From the NCBI GenBank assembly GCA_009783395.1, contig WRHA01000255.1, positions 1 to 5,339 of the forward strand: 5,339 bases of DNA. Reading direction: 5' to 3'. The notes beneath the pieces were generated by a model. That model ran no database searches. It saw nothing but the letters and a program-made list of their open reading frames with translations, and had not been told where the DNA came from. Below are positions 4,722-5,339 of this stretch, one piece after another; the first letter of the stretch is position 1; every line of letters begins with the position of its first letter. The position numbers were made by a program, and so were the translations under genes. Source of the DNA: Defluviitaleaceae bacterium (GTDB lineage Bacteria > Bacillota > Clostridia > Lachnospirales > WQUN01).

Positions 4722-5339
4722 ATGGCAGTCACCTTTCACCATTTCGTATCTTTTTATTCGTTCATTATGGGTGTGCTGTGGTTTAACGCTTTTGTACTTT
4801 TAGGACTCTTGATAAGAAAGCTGAGGTTTCCTATAAAATATTCTGCCGTTCCACTTTTATTATTGCTTGCGTTGAGCATTTTTCGGATGTTTATTGCAAT
4901 TGAAGTGCCCGGTACATTGATAATTTTGTCAGAAACGATTTATCCCGCAATAATCATTTTTATAAGATATGAAATTATATCTTCGCGCATATTTGGCATA
5001 CCGATTAACATTGCAAACGTGCTTTTATGCGTATGGGTAATAGGTGCGGTCTGGCTTATCACAAGGTATGTTTACGAATACATTGGCAATTTTCGTCCGG
5101 TAATGAAATGGTTAGGGAGTTATCCTCGTGACGAGTACGCTGAGTCATTGTTGGCAGAAATAATTGGTTCGGATAAAAATTTCCGCGTTTATAGGAACAA
5201 AGCATTTAATACTGCTGTGACCACCGCATTCAAGCCATATATTATTTTACCGGAAATCAATTTTTCACCTGATGAGCTGCGAGTCATACTGCTTCACGAG
5301 TGGAAACACATTCAGGATAAAGATTACTTAACCGGGATT
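4722..5339 (+). CDS. BlaR1/MecR1-like M56 membrane metalloprotease, N-terminal part (truncated by window end)
   Basis: 206 codons are visible and the frame is open at the window edge. The first 120 residues are strongly hydrophobic, with likely membrane segments at about 8-31, 41-60, 66-82 and 96-117. A cytosolic-type protease domain follows, with 'TAFKPYIILPE' (168-178), matching the conserved 'G..KP.I.LP' block of M56 peptidases, and 'VILLHEWKHIQDKD' containing the zinc site HEWKH (192-196; Glu193 catalytic). In BlaR1/MecR1 this protease is switched on by beta-lactam acylation of a C-terminal extracellular sensor domain and leads to loss of BlaI/MecI. The sensor part lies beyond the window, so beta-lactam sensing cannot be claimed. 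AAAGGAAG (4704-4711) is 10 nt upstream of the ATG, within the end of the repressor gene. The coding region is A+T-rich compared with the left of the window. Confidence 0.88.
   Translation, partial: MAVTFHHFVSFYSFIMGVLWFNAFVLLGLLIRKLRFPIKYSAVPLLLLLALSIFRMFIAIEVPGTLIILSETIYPAIIIFIRYEIISSRIFGIPINIANVLLCVWVIGAVWLITRYVYEYIGNFRPVMKWLGSYPRDEYAESLLAEIIGSDKNFRVYRNKAFNTAVTTAFKPYIILPEINFSPDELRVILLHEWKHIQDKDYLTGI

Noticed and set aside
4305..4742. 145-residue minus-strand reading frame opposite the BlaI-like gene
   Set aside because: It lies antisense to a gene with clear family motifs, shows no recognisable domain, and has no convincing ribosome-binding site; taken as a shadow frame.

Overview
The window is bacterial. 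Its strong GGAGG-type ribosome-binding sites, TTGACA/TATAAT-like promoters, occasional TTG start and gene families fit an anaerobic member of the Bacillota (Clostridia-like). This is an inference from style and gene content; no marker gene is present to place it further. Base composition shifts by eye: the left edge (DUF362 gene) is G+C-rich, while the right end (BlaI/M56 pair) is clearly more A+T-rich. That suggests a patchwork of genes rather than one long operon.

Layout. (1) Positions 1-488 hold the 3' end of a DUF362-family gene on the plus strand. (2) Positions 485-1094 hold a short plus-strand unit. It starts with a chimeric ORF: the first ~20 codons look like an XRE-type helix-turn-helix regulator, and the rest is the C-terminal half of a VOC/glyoxalase-fold protein. 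This ORF overlaps a small zinc-ribbon protein gene (PF12674-like). (3) Positions 1125-3071, minus strand, hold a complete translational GTPase of the Tet(M)/Tet(O) ribosomal-protection group. Its domain IV tip differs from that of Tet(M). (4) Divergent from it, on the plus strand at 3199-3834, is a metal-dependent cyclase/kynurenine-formamidase-like hydrolase with a good promoter. (5) Positions 3919-4260, minus strand, hold an XRE-family regulator. It is divergent from (6) a plus-strand BlaI/MecI-type repressor (4393-4716), followed 5 bp later by a BlaR1/MecR1-like M56 membrane metalloprotease (4722 to the window end, truncated).

How the parts may work together. The BlaI plus M56 pair is the classic repressor/sensor-protease layout. 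A BlaI-like dyad (TACTTATGTA) lies on the -10 box of the pair's own promoter, so autorepression relieved by proteolysis is likely. The divergent XRE gene sits back to back with this promoter and may share control elements with it. The ribosome-protection-like GTPase stands alone on its strand and could give ribosome-targeting antibiotic tolerance, but its substrate drug cannot be read from the sequence. Nothing directly links it to the BlaI/M56 pair.

The points most worth a second look are the XRE::VOC fusion, the unusual domain IV loop of the GTPase, its in-frame open upstream leader with a hairpin, and the stacked dyads in the XRE/blaI intergenic region. I found no CRISPR array, tRNA, rRNA, insertion sequence or origin. 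I do not see clear evidence for a wholly new system.
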